Below are positions 5,399 through 14,382 of a stretch of 14,407 bases of DNA, piece after piece. Under the pieces are notes generated by a model, which did no database searches, had not been told where the DNA came from, and saw nothing but the letters and a program-made list of their open reading frames with translations. The position numbers were made by a program, and so were the translations under genes. Origin of the DNA: Pseudomonas sp. (lineage in GTDB: Bacteria > Pseudomonadota > Gammaproteobacteria > Pseudomonadales > Pseudomonadaceae); assembly GCA_003488145.1 (NCBI GenBank), contig DNMQ01000002.1, positions 839 to 15,245 on the forward strand, written 5' to 3'. Each line of letters starts with the position of its first letter. Within the stretch, counting starts at the first letter, position 1.

Positions 5399-7081
5399 TC
5401 AGTGCTGTTCGCTGATGCCCAGCTCGACCACGCTGATCTCGCGCATGCGGAACTTCTGCACCTTGCCGCTGATGGTCATCGGGAAGTCGTCGACGAACCG
5501 GATGTGCCGCGGCGTCTTGAAGTGGGCAATGCGGCCCTTGCAGAACTCGCGCAGCGCCTCGGCCTCGACCTGATGGCCGGGGTGCAGCTTGACCCAGGCG
5601 ACGATCTCCTCGCCGAACTTGCTGTCCGGCACGCCGATCACCTGCACGTCGGCGACCGCCGGGTGGGTGAAAAGAAATTCCTCGATCTCGCGCGGGTACA
5701 CGTTCTCGCCGCCGCGGATGATCATGTCCTTGTTGCGGCCGACGATCTTGATGTAACCCTCATCGTCCATTACCGCGAGGTCACCGGTGTGCATCCAGCG
5801 GGCGCCGTCGATGGCATCGCGGGTGGCGTCCGGGTTGTTCCAGTAGCCGAGCATGACGCTGTAGCCGCGGGTGCACAGCTCGCCGATCTGCCCGCGCGGC
5901 ACCACCGCGCCGTGCTCGTCGACGATCTTGCTTTCCAGATGCGGCTGGGTGCGGCCGACGCTGGTCACGCGGCGTTCCAGGTCGTCGTCGGCGCTGGTCT
6001 GGGTGGAGACCGGACTGGTTTCGGTCATGCCGTAGGCGATCTGCATTTCCGCCAGGTGCATGTCGTCGATGACGCGCTTCATCACCTCGATCGGGCAGGT
6101 GGCGCCGGCCATGATGCCGGTGCGCAGGCTGCTGAGGTCCAGTGACTGGCGCTCCGGGTGATCGAGCATGGCGATGAACATGGTCGGCACGCCGTACATG
6201 CCGGTGGCCTTTTCCTCGGCCGCGGCCTGCAGTGCCGCCAGCGGCTCGAAGGCGGCGCTCGGGTAAATCATCGTGGTGCCGTGGGTGACACAGCCGAGGT
6301 TGCCCATGACCATGCCGAAGCAGTGGTACAGCGGCACCGGGATCACCAGACGGTCATGCTCGGTGAGCTTGAGGCTCTCGCCGACCATGTAGCCGTTGTT
6401 GAGGATGTTGTAATGACTGAGGGTCGCACCCTTGGGGAAGCCCGTGGTGCCGGAGGTGTACTGGATGTTGATGGGATCGTCGAACTGCAGGCGTTCGCCG
6501 CACTGGCGCAGCTGTTCGGGGCCGACCTGCTCGGCCATCTCCATCAGCGCCTGCCACTGCAGCATGCCGTCCACCGGCTTGTCGCACAGGCTGATCACCC
6601 CGCGCAGCTCCGGCAGCATATGACTCTGCAGAGCGCCAACAGCGGCGCTTTCCAGCTCCGGCAGCAGCTCGTGGAGCATGGCGTGGTAATCGGAAGTCTT
6701 GAAGGCATCGGCGCAGATCAGCCAGCGGCAGCCGGATTGCTTCAAGGCGTACTCGAGTTCGCTGAGGCGGTAGGCTGGGTTGATGTTGACCAGCACCACG
6801 CCGATCTTCGCCGTGGCGAACTGGGTAATGCACCACTGGGCATTGTTCGGCGACCAGATTCCCACTCGTTCGCCAGCTTGCAGTCCGAGGGCCAGCAGGC
6901 CACGCGCGCAACGGTCCACCGCCTCCGCCAGTTCCGCCCAGGTGTAACGCAGCTGCTGATGGCGCACCACCAGGGCCTCACGCTGGGGGAAGCGCTCCAC
7001 GGTACGGTCGAAGGCCGCGCCGATGGTCATGGGCAACAGGGGTTTGCTCTGCGGTCCGCAGGTATAGCTCGGAAGACTCAT
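5399..7081 (-). CDS. AMP-forming acyl-CoA synthetase (short/branched-chain type)
   Basis: This 560-residue member of the ANL (AMP-binding) superfamily activates a carboxylic acid to its CoA ester through an acyl-adenylate, in the cytoplasm. Motifs in order are the P-loop YTSGTTGFPKGA (208-219), the adenine/acyl motif GMTETSP (351-357), HTGDLA (431-436), hinge GRNKDMIIRGGENVYP (448-463) and catalytic Lys543 in SGKVQK. The start at 7081 is chosen because GAGGA lies about nine bases upstream; an in-frame ATG 45 bases earlier lacks a good site and adds residues unlike the family. A near-perfect LiuR-type palindrome lies 81 bases upstream. I recall similar synthetases next to liu genes in other Pseudomonas (for example P. 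putida), which makes isovalerate or a related branched acid a reasonable substrate; medium-chain or other acids cannot be excluded from sequence. Confidence 0.92.
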   Translation of the reverse strand: MSLPSYTCGPQSKPLLPMTIGAAFDRTVERFPQREALVVRHQQLRYTWAELAEAVDRCARGLLALGLQAGERVGIWSPNNAQWCITQFATAKIGVVLVNINPAYRLSELEYALKQSGCRWLICADAFKTSDYHAMLHELLPELESAAVGALQSHMLPELRGVISLCDKPVDGMLQWQALMEMAEQVGPEQLRQCGERLQFDDPINIQYTSGTTGFPKGATLSHYNILNNGYMVGESLKLTEHDRLVIPVPLYHCFGMVMGNLGCVTHGTTMIYPSAAFEPLAALQAAAEEKATGMYGVPTMFIAMLDHPERQSLDLSSLRTGIMAGATCPIEVMKRVIDDMHLAEMQIAYGMTETSPVSTQTSADDDLERRVTSVGRTQPHLESKIVDEHGAVVPRGQIGELCTRGYSVMLGYWNNPDATRDAIDGARWMHTGDLAVMDDEGYIKIVGRNKDMIIRGGENVYPREIEEFLFTHPAVADVQVIGVPDSKFGEEIVAWVKLHPGHQVEAEALREFCKGRIAHFKTPRHIRFVDDFPMTISGKVQKFRMREISVVELGISEQH

Positions 7082-7387
7082 GACGATTTTCCTCAGTCTT
7101 ATGTTTGTTATGAGGCGTGCTCGCAAGGGTGCTGGCGCTGCTGACAGTCACCCTAGGATACGATTACGTTAACGTAAAGGTAACTAGCTGACAATATGTC
7201 GCAGGGTAGGCGAAAGTCGAGGGGCTCGAGCAGTCAAATGGCCAGTATCTGGTGACGAATAACGGGGTCAGCCGCGGCCAGATCGGCGCTGACACGACGT
7301 GTCGGAAGGCATGCCTGAGCGGCGCAAAAGCGGTTGTGCCGGAGCCTCTGCAACGATGCCGCGCATGCGTCTGCCGAAGACGCCTCG
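7082..7387. other. 306-base gap between UV endonuclease stop and synthetase start
   Basis: No gene is supported. It holds the synthetase leader (with AACAAACA, one base off the CA motif), the LiuR-type operator at 7163-7178, an 18-base segment (7235-7252) resembling one upstream of the importer operon, and a 6-bp hairpin just after the UV endonuclease stop (7367-7383, GCGTCT / AGACGC) that lacks a U-run and so is not a clear terminator. Confidence 0.6.
7163..7178. promoter_or_regulatory. LiuR-type operator upstream of acyl-CoA synthetase
   Basis: The sequence ATTACGTTAACGTAAA matches 15 of 16 bases of the perfect palindrome upstream of liuA; the inner 14 bases are a perfect palindrome. It lies 81 bases upstream of the synthetase ATG on the same intergenic side. 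The form matches the operator described for LiuR, a MerR-family regulator of leucine/isovalerate catabolism in Gammaproteobacteria, as I recall it. A TTGTCA hexamer at 7194-7189 on the minus strand could belong to the promoter, but no clear -10 is visible. Confidence 0.8.
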
Positions 7388-8410
7388 TCAGGCGCCTACA
7401 CGCCGGTACTCGTGATGGAAGTCCAGCGCGGCGAGGTTCTTGTCCTTGGCTTCGAGCATGATGTCGAAGCGATCGAGAAACTGAAACGCATAGCGATTCG
7501 TCCAGTGGTTCCACATGCGTTTGCTATGCGCATAGAGGTCGCGCTTGTTGACCTTCTCCAGCAACTCGGGGATTTCCAGCTTCTGCTCCGGCGCGAAGCC
7601 GAGCTCCATCAGGCTCTCCTGCGGCTGCGAGTAGTGCATGGTCGGCCGTACGCCGCGCCAGCTTTCCAGAACGCGCTCGATACGCGGGTCGTCCGGCTCG
7701 ATGTAGCGGCCCTCGTGAATCCAGCAGTGATGGATATCCAGCACCACCGGCGCGAGGTCCGCGAGGCTCAGGCAATCGTCCAGGCCATAGGTCTTCTCAT
7801 CGTTCTCGAAGGTGATGCAGTGGCGCGCCTCGGTCGACAGGCGCGGCCACACGGCACGCACCCCCTCGGCGCCGAGACGCCCGGCGATATGCAGGTTGCA
7901 TTTGAAGTCCTGGAAGCGCCGGCCGTAACCCATCATGCGGATCATGTCGGCGTGGTATTCGAATTCCGCCAGGCTGTTTTCCACCACCTGCGGCTTGTCC
8001 GATCCCAGCACGCAGTACTGGCCGGGATGCATCGACAGGCGGATTTCGTTGGCCCGTGCCAGTTCGCCGATCGCGGCGAAGCCAGCCTCGAGGCGGTTCC
8101 GTATCTCGGCGCGACGGTAGAACGGCGCGATCTCGGCATGGCTGTAGAACGGCAGCAGGTCGCTGGACAGGCGCAACATGCGCAGCATCGGCGGCAACGT
8201 CGCGACGTATTCGAGCAATACCCGCTGGGCGTTCAGGTTGTGCGCGACGATCTCCTCGAGCTTCGCCTCCGCCGCCTCGCGCCCCGCCGAGGCCATCCAG
8301 CGCAGCGTGGTGCTGCGCGGATTGAAGGTGCGCTCGATGCGCTCCAGTTCCTTCAGCGAGAGGCTCTGTTGCGGGTGGCGATACATGCAGGCGAAGCCGA
8401 TGCGGGGCAT
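7388..8410 (-). CDS. uvsE: UV damage endonuclease UvsE/UvdE
   Basis: This 340-residue TIM-barrel metal-dependent endonuclease of the UVDE family nicks DNA immediately 5' of UV photoproducts, starting a repair route alternative to nucleotide excision. The metal/active-site residues sit in recognisable family motifs: His128 and Gln131 in MHPGQY, His174 in CNLHIAG, Glu202 in FENDE, Asp225 and His228 in LDIHHCW, His259 in TMHYSQ and Glu320 in LEAKDKN. At the position two residues before His259, where characterised relatives have a lysine, this protein has Thr257. The ATG at 8410 has only a weak GAGAAAA site, and no better start is seen. It is functionally unrelated to its neighbours and stands where a liuR regulator gene lies in some pseudomonads. 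No LiuR-type site precedes it on its own strand. Confidence 0.93.
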   Translation of the reverse strand: MPRIGFACMYRHPQQSLSLKELERIERTFNPRSTTLRWMASAGREAAEAKLEEIVAHNLNAQRVLLEYVATLPPMLRMLRLSSDLLPFYSHAEIAPFYRRAEIRNRLEAGFAAIGELARANEIRLSMHPGQYCVLGSDKPQVVENSLAEFEYHADMIRMMGYGRRFQDFKCNLHIAGRLGAEGVRAVWPRLSTEARHCITFENDEKTYGLDDCLSLADLAPVVLDIHHCWIHEGRYIEPDDPRIERVLESWRGVRPTMHYSQPQESLMELGFAPEQKLEIPELLEKVNKRDLYAHSKRMWNHWTNRYAFQFLDRFDIMLEAKDKNLAALDFHHEYRRVGA

Positions 8411-8578
8411 GGAGTTTTCTCGTCGTGGCAGGCCGGCGCTCCGACCCTTGCCTGTTTAGTCCCGCCCGCGTCGAGCCGAGTGCCCGACCGCCGACGAAAC
8501 ACCACCCGCGGCATCCAGGGCCGGGCAGCACCGCCCTTGCCGTGCACCTATGCTTGCAGAACGCCGCCCGCTGGCATG

Positions 8579-8607
8579 TTGACAGACCGCTGGCGGACCT
8601 TTACGTT
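8579..8607 (+). promoter_or_regulatory. Candidate sigma-70 promoter of the liu operon
   Basis: A perfect -35 hexamer TTGACA (8579-8584) is followed, after 17 bases, by TACGTT (8602-8607) as a poor -10. The -10 lies inside the LiuR-type palindrome, so a bound regulator would compete with RNA polymerase. The -35 is clear; the -10 is weak and the start site is a guess. Confidence 0.45.
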
Positions 8608-8615
8608 AACGTAAA
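8600..8615. promoter_or_regulatory. Perfect LiuR-type operator upstream of liuA
   Basis: TTTACGTTAACGTAAA is a perfect 16-base palindrome, 15 bases after a TTGACA hexamer and 116 bases before the liuA ATG. It is the strongest of three related sites in the window and fits the known pattern of LiuR control of liu operons in Gammaproteobacteria. Placement over the -10 region suggests repression relieved by a pathway intermediate, which is an inference. Confidence 0.85.
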
Positions 8616-8731
8616 TCAGCGAGCAGCCACTTCCCGAAGGCGCTCAGGCTGCGACCGGAGCGCCGGCCGGAACCCGCCGGATGCACGAATTTTCTGAACA
8701 CAGAACAATTACAAGACAAGCAGGTGGCCCC

Positions 8732-9895
8732 ATGAACTACTCCAGCCTCAACTTCGCCCTCGGTGAAACCATCGACATGCTGCGCGAGCAGGTCCAGGCC
8801 TTCGTCGCCGCCGAGCTGGCGCCGCGCGCCGAGGCCATCGACCAGGACAACCTGTTCCCGGCTGACATGTGGAGAAAATTCGGCGAGATGGGTCTACTCG
8901 GCGTGACCGTATCCGAGGAATACGGCGGCGCCGGCCTCGGCTACCTGGCCCACGTGGTGGCGATGGAAGAGATCAGCCGCGGCTCGGCCTCGGTCGCCCT
9001 CTCCTACGGCGCCCACTCCAACCTGTGCGTCAACCAGATCAACCGCAACGGCAACCCCGAGCAGAAGGCCCGCTACCTGCCCAGGCTGATCAGCGGCGAA
9101 CACGTCGGCGCGCTGGCCATGAGCGAGCCGAATGCCGGCTCCGACGTGGTCTCCATGAAGCTGCGCGCCGAAAAGCGCGGCGACCGCTACGTGCTCAACG
9201 GCAGCAAGACCTGGATCACCAACGGCCCGGACGCCAACACCTACGTGATCTACGCCAAGACCGACCTGGACAAGGGCCCGCACGGCATCACCGCGTTCAT
9301 CGTCGAGCGCGACTGGAAGGGTTTCTCGCGCGGCAACAAGTTCGACAAGCTCGGCATGCGCGGCTCCAACACCTGCGAGCTGTTCTTCGATGACGTCGAG
9401 GTGCCGCAAGAGAACGTGCTCGGCGTCGAGAACGGCGGCGTCAAGGTGCTGATGAGCGGCCTGGATTACGAGCGCGTGGTACTGGCCGGCGGCCCGACCG
9501 GGATCATGCAGGCCTGCCTCGACGTGGTGGTGCCCTACATCCACGACCGCAAGCAGTTCGGCCAGAGCATCGGCGAGTTCCAGTTCATCCAGGGCAAGGT
9601 GGCGGACATGTACACCCAGCTCAACGCCAGTCGCGCCTATCTCTACGCCGTCGCCCAGGCCTGCGACCGTGGCGAGACCACCCGCAAGGACGCCGCCGGC
9701 GTGATCCTCTATACCGCCGAAAACGCCACGCAGATGGCCCTGCAGGCGATCCAGATCCTCGGTGGCAACGGCTACATCAACGAATTCCCCACCGGCCGCC
9801 TGCTGCGTGACGCCAAGCTCTACGAGATCGGCGCCGGCACCAGCGAGATCCGCCGGATGCTGATCGGACGCGAGCTGTTCAACGAATCCAGGTGA
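8732..9895 (+). CDS. liuA: Isovaleryl-CoA dehydrogenase
   Basis: This 387-residue FAD flavoprotein of the acyl-CoA dehydrogenase family oxidises isovaleryl-CoA to 3-methylcrotonyl-CoA, passing electrons to electron-transfer flavoprotein; this is the first committed step of the liu branch of leucine degradation. Visible family features are [15 protein letters not shown] (128-142), [11 protein letters not shown] (159-169), the FAD-binding [15 protein letters not shown] (211-225), the isovaleryl-specific catalytic base Glu247 in [12 protein letters not shown], and [21 protein letters not shown] (340-360). Glu247 in this place, rather than near the C-terminus, separates this family from short- and medium-chain dehydrogenases. 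The start at 8732 follows a weak AGGTGG site; an in-frame ATG 51 bases upstream adds a non-family extension. It heads the operon under a LiuR-type operator. Confidence 0.96.
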   Translation: MNYSSLNFALGETIDMLREQVQAFVAAELAPRAEAIDQDNLFPADMWRKFGEMGLLGVTVSEEYGGAGLGYLAHVVAMEEISRGSASVALSYGAHSNLCVNQINRNGNPEQKARYLPRLISGEHVGALAMSEPNAGSDVVSMKLRAEKRGDRYVLNGSKTWITNGPDANTYVIYAKTDLDKGPHGITAFIVERDWKGFSRGNKFDKLGMRGSNTCELFFDDVEVPQENVLGVENGGVKVLMSGLDYERVVLAGGPTGIMQACLDVVVPYIHDRKQFGQSIGEFQFIQGKVADMYTQLNASRAYLYAVAQACDRGETTRKDAAGVILYTAENATQMALQAIQILGGNGYINEFPTGRLLRDAKLYEIGAGTSEIRRMLIGRELFNESR

Positions 9896-9900
9896 GCTGC

Positions 9901-9916
9901 GGGCGGAACAACGCCC
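9901..9916. other. Small stem-loop after liuA
   Basis: GGGCG (9901-9905) and CGCCC (9912-9916) form a 5-bp stem with loop GAACAA, five bases after the liuA stop codon. With the two larger hairpins that follow it makes the liuA-liuB gap highly structured. No U-run follows. Confidence 0.35.
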
Positions 9917-9927
9917 AACCCTCGTAG

Positions 9928-9982
9928 GGTGGAAAACCGCGAAGCGTTTTCCACCGCAGTCGGTGGATGGCAGCGCCATCCA
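9928..9982. repeat. REP-like double hairpin between liuA and liuB
   Basis: GGTGGAAAAC (9928-9937) pairs with GTTTTCCACC (9946-9955); GC/GC inside the loop extends the stem with one bulge. A second hairpin follows: TGGATGGC (9964-9971), loop AGC, GCCATCCA (9975-9982). The first hairpin, preceded by CTCGTAGG, looks like an intergenic repeat I recall as common in P. stutzeri-type genomes. It occupies most of the 111-base gap and is transcribed as part of the liu message. No U-run follows, so simple termination is unlikely. Confidence 0.65.
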
Positions 9983-10006
9983 TGATGGAATTGAACGGAG
10001 CCAACC

Positions 10007-11614
<1,608 letters not shown>

Positions 11615-11671
11615 TCCGAGCCGTCGGCAGCCAAGCGCGCCGGCGACTGCAGTCCCATCGAGGATGCCGAG

Positions 11672-12469
11672 ATGACCGATTTCCAAACCATCGAACTGAA
11701 CAAAAACGCGCGCGGCGTGGCCACCCTCTGGCTGAACCGCGCGGACAAGAACAATGCTTTCGACGCCCGGGTGATCGGCGAACTGAACGCGGCGCTGGCC
11801 GAGGTGCAGGCCGATGCGGACATCCGCTTCCTGGTGCTGCGCGGGCGTGGCAAGCATTTCTCCGCCGGTGCCGATCTGGGCTGGATGCGCGAGTCGGCCA
11901 AGCTCGACTACCAGGCCAATCTCGCTGATGCCCATGAGTTGGGCGAGCTGATGCAGCGCCTCTACCAGCTGCCGCAGCCGACCCTGGCCGTGGTGCAGGG
12001 CGCGGCCTTCGGCGGCGCGCTGGGGCTGATCGCCTGCTGCGACATGGCGATCGGCGCCAGCGAAGCGCTGTTCTGCCTGTCGGAAGTCCGCATCGGCCTG
12101 GCGCCAGCGGTGATCAGCCCGTTCGTGGTCAAGGCCATCGGCGAGCGCGCCGCCCGCCGCTACGCGCTGACCGCCGAACGCTTCGACGGCCAGCGCGCCC
12201 GCGAACTGGGCCTGCTCGCCGAAACCTATCCGGCCAGTGAACTGGACGCCGCGCTCGATCAATGGGTCGACAACCTGCTGCTCAACAGCCCGCAGGCGCT
12301 CAAGGCCTGCAAAGAGCTATTACTGGAGGTGGGCGACGGCGATTTCGACGCCGACCTGCGCCAGACCACCGAACAGGCCATTGCCCGCCTGCGCACCAGC
12401 CCGGAAGGTCAGGAAGGCCTGAGTGCCTTCCTGGAAAAACGCACGCCCGCCTGGCAGGAGAACAAGTGA
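11672..12469 (+). CDS. liuC: 3-methylglutaconyl-CoA hydratase (enoyl-CoA hydratase family)
   Basis: This 265-residue crotonase-fold enzyme hydrates 3-methylglutaconyl-CoA to 3-hydroxy-3-methylglutaryl-CoA. The CoA and oxyanion-hole segments are KHFSAGADLGWM (61-72) and GAAFGGALGL (110-119). One acid/base glutamate is present as Glu138 in LSEVRIG; the other position, Glu in classical crotonase (GGGCEL), is Gly118 here. ISPFVVKAIGERAARRYALTAERFDGQRARELGL is typical of LiuC. The ATG at 11672 has GAGGA about nine bases upstream, and 57 bases separate it from liuB. Its stop codon shares one base with the liuD start (TGATG), so the two genes are probably translationally coupled. The assignment over other hydratases rests on the operon. 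Confidence 0.94.
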   Translation: MTDFQTIELNKNARGVATLWLNRADKNNAFDARVIGELNAALAEVQADADIRFLVLRGRGKHFSAGADLGWMRESAKLDYQANLADAHELGELMQRLYQLPQPTLAVVQGAAFGGALGLIACCDMAIGASEALFCLSEVRIGLAPAVISPFVVKAIGERAARRYALTAERFDGQRARELGLLAETYPASELDAALDQWVDNLLLNSPQALKACKELLLEVGDGDFDADLRQTTEQAIARLRTSPEGQEGLSAFLEKRTPAWQENK

Positions 12470-14379
12470 TGAATCGTCCTATCGATACCCTCCTGGTTGC
12501 CAACCGCGGCGAGATCGCCTGCCGGGTGATGCGCACCGCCAAGGCCATGGGCCTGACCACCGTCGCCGTGCACAGCGCCATCGACGCCACGGCGCGCCAC
12601 GCCCGCGAAGCCGATATCCGCATCGACCTGGGCGGCGCCAAGCCGGCCGACAGCTATCTGCGCATCGACAAGCTGATCGAGGCGGCCAAGGCCAGCGGTG
12701 CCCAGGCGATCCACCCGGGCTACGGCTTTCTCTCGGAGAACGCCGAATTCGCCCGCGCCATCGAACAGGCCGGGTTGATCTTCCTCGGCCCGCCCGCTTC
12801 GGCCATCGACGCCATGGGCAGCAAGTCCGCGGCCAAGGCGCTGATGGAGGAAGCCGGCGTGCCGCTGGTACCGGGCTACCACGGCGAGGCGCAGGACGTG
12901 GAAACCTTCCGTGCCGCCGCGGAAAAGATCGGTTACCCGGTGCTGCTCAAGGCCACCGCCGGTGGTGGCGGCAAGGGCATGAAGGTGGTCGAGCGCGAGG
13001 CGGACCTGGCCGAAGCGCTGGCGTCCGCCCAGCGCGAGGCGCAGTCGTCGTTCGGCGACTCGCGCATGCTGGTGGAAAAATACGTGCTCAAACCGCGCCA
13101 TGTGGAAATCCAGGTCTTCGCCGACCAGCACGGCAACTGCCTGTACCTGAACGAACGCGACTGCTCGATCCAGCGCCGCCATCAGAAAGTGGTTGAAGAG
13201 GCGCCAGCGCCAGGCCTCTCCCCCGAGCTGCGCCGCGCCATGGGCGAAGCTGCGGTAAAGGCCGCCCAGGCCATCGGCTACGTCGGAGCCGGCACCGTGG
13301 AATTCCTGCTCGATGCCCGCGGCGAGTTCTTCTTCATGGAAATGAACACCCGCCTGCAGGTCGAGCATCCGGTCACCGAGGCCATCACCGGACTCGATCT
13401 GGTCGCCTGGCAGATTCGCGTCGCCCGCGGCGAGCCGCTGCCGATCAGCCAGGAGCAAGTGCCGCTGATCGGCCATGCAATCGAGGTACGGCTGTACGCC
13501 GAAGACCCCGACAACGATTTCCTCCCCGCCACCGGCACCCTCGATCTCTATCGTGAAGCGGCGGATGGCCCGGGCCGTCGCGTCGACAGCGGCGTCGCCG
13601 AGGGCGATGCGGTGTCGCCGTTCTACGACCCGATGCTCGGCAAGCTGATCGCCTGGGGCGAGAACCGCGAGGAAGCGCGCCTGCGCCTGCTGGCCATGCT
13701 CGACGAGACCGCCGTCGGCGGCGTGCGCACCAACCTCGCGTTCCTGCGCCGCGTCGTCGGCCACCGCGCCTTCGCCGAGGCCGAGCTGGATACCGGCTTT
13801 ATCCCGCGCCACGAAAGCGAACTGCTGCGTCCGGCCGGCGAACTGTCCGATGCCTTCTGGCAACAGGCTGCCGAGTGCTTCGTACAGAGCGAGCCGACCT
13901 CGGTTCGCGACGACGATGCCCATTCGCCGTGGTCCAAGCGCAGCGGGCTGCGTTTCGGCATGCCGGCGCAGATCAGTCTGCATCTGCAGTGCAATGGCGA
14001 GAGCCGCCGGCTGAAGGTCGACCCGGCAGCGCCGCGGCAGAACGTCCGCACGCCCAGGGCGATCCGCCAGGGCGATGCACTGCACCTGCAGTGGAACGGC
14101 GAATGGCTGGCCGTGCGCGCCTTCGACCCCATCGCCGAAGCCGAAGCGAGCCACCAGCATCACGGCGGCCTGACCGCACCGATGAACGGCAGCATCGTGC
14201 GTGTACTGGTCGAGGCCGGTCAGCATGTCGAGGCCGGCACCGCATTGATCGTGCTGGAAGCGATGAAGATGGAACACAGCATCCGCAGCGCCCAGGCTGG
14301 CGTGGTCAAGAGCCTGTTCTGCAGCGAAGGCGAAATGGTCAGCGAAGGCGCGGTGCTGCTGGAGATGGAAGAGGCCTGA
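12469..14379 (+). CDS. liuD: Methylcrotonyl-CoA carboxylase alpha subunit (biotin carboxylase + biotin carrier)
   Basis: This 636-residue biotin-containing subunit carboxylates its own biotin using ATP and bicarbonate and hands the carboxyl group to LiuB. The biotin carboxylase part starts LLVANRGEIACRVMRTAKAMG (8-28) and has SENAEFARA, the ATP-grasp glycine loop KATAGGGGKGMKVV (161-174) and EMNTRLQVEHPVTE (291-304) with metal ligands Glu291 and Asn293 and catalytic Arg295. A linker domain follows, then the C-terminal biotin carrier domain with Lys600 in EAMKMEHS as the biotinylation site (AAG at 14266-14268). Length is normal for methylcrotonyl-CoA carboxylase alpha. The start at 12469 overlaps the liuC stop by one base and has AGGAG eight bases upstream; an in-frame ATG at 12262 lies inside liuC and is rejected. 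Together with LiuB it forms the carboxylase complex. Confidence 0.96.
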   Translation: MNRPIDTLLVANRGEIACRVMRTAKAMGLTTVAVHSAIDATARHAREADIRIDLGGAKPADSYLRIDKLIEAAKASGAQAIHPGYGFLSENAEFARAIEQAGLIFLGPPASAIDAMGSKSAAKALMEEAGVPLVPGYHGEAQDVETFRAAAEKIGYPVLLKATAGGGGKGMKVVEREADLAEALASAQREAQSSFGDSRMLVEKYVLKPRHVEIQVFADQHGNCLYLNERDCSIQRRHQKVVEEAPAPGLSPELRRAMGEAAVKAAQAIGYVGAGTVEFLLDARGEFFFMEMNTRLQVEHPVTEAITGLDLVAWQIRVARGEPLPISQEQVPLIGHAIEVRLYAEDPDNDFLPATGTLDLYREAADGPGRRVDSGVAEGDAVSPFYDPMLGKLIAWGENREEARLRLLAMLDETAVGGVRTNLAFLRRVVGHRAFAEAELDTGFIPRHESELLRPAGELSDAFWQQAAECFVQSEPTSVRDDDAHSPWSKRSGLRFGMPAQISLHLQCNGESRRLKVDPAAPRQNVRTPRAIRQGDALHLQWNGEWLAVRAFDPIAEAEASHQHHGGLTAPMNGSIVRVLVEAGQHVEAGTALIVLEAMKMEHSIRSAQAGVVKSLFCSEGEMVSEGAVLLEMEEA

Positions 14380-14382
14380 AGG

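Larger units (their letters stand above)
8411..8731. other. 321-base gap between UV endonuclease and liuA
   Basis: No gene is supported. The left two thirds (8411-8570) are GC-rich without recognisable elements; the divergent uvsE promoter must lie here but is not evident. The right part holds the liuA promoter and operator (8579-8615) and a 116-base leader with AACAATTACAAGACAA at 8704-8719, an A-rich tract one base off the CA motif, before a weak AGGTGG ribosome binding site. Confidence 0.6.

Noticed and set aside
7231..7247. Possible sigma-54 promoter (GG-N10-GC on the minus strand) upstream of the synthetase
   Set aside because: The invariant GG and GC are correctly spaced, but several other consensus positions (the ACG after TGGC and the first T of TTGC) are missing, and the related copy near 3050 has the wrong spacing.
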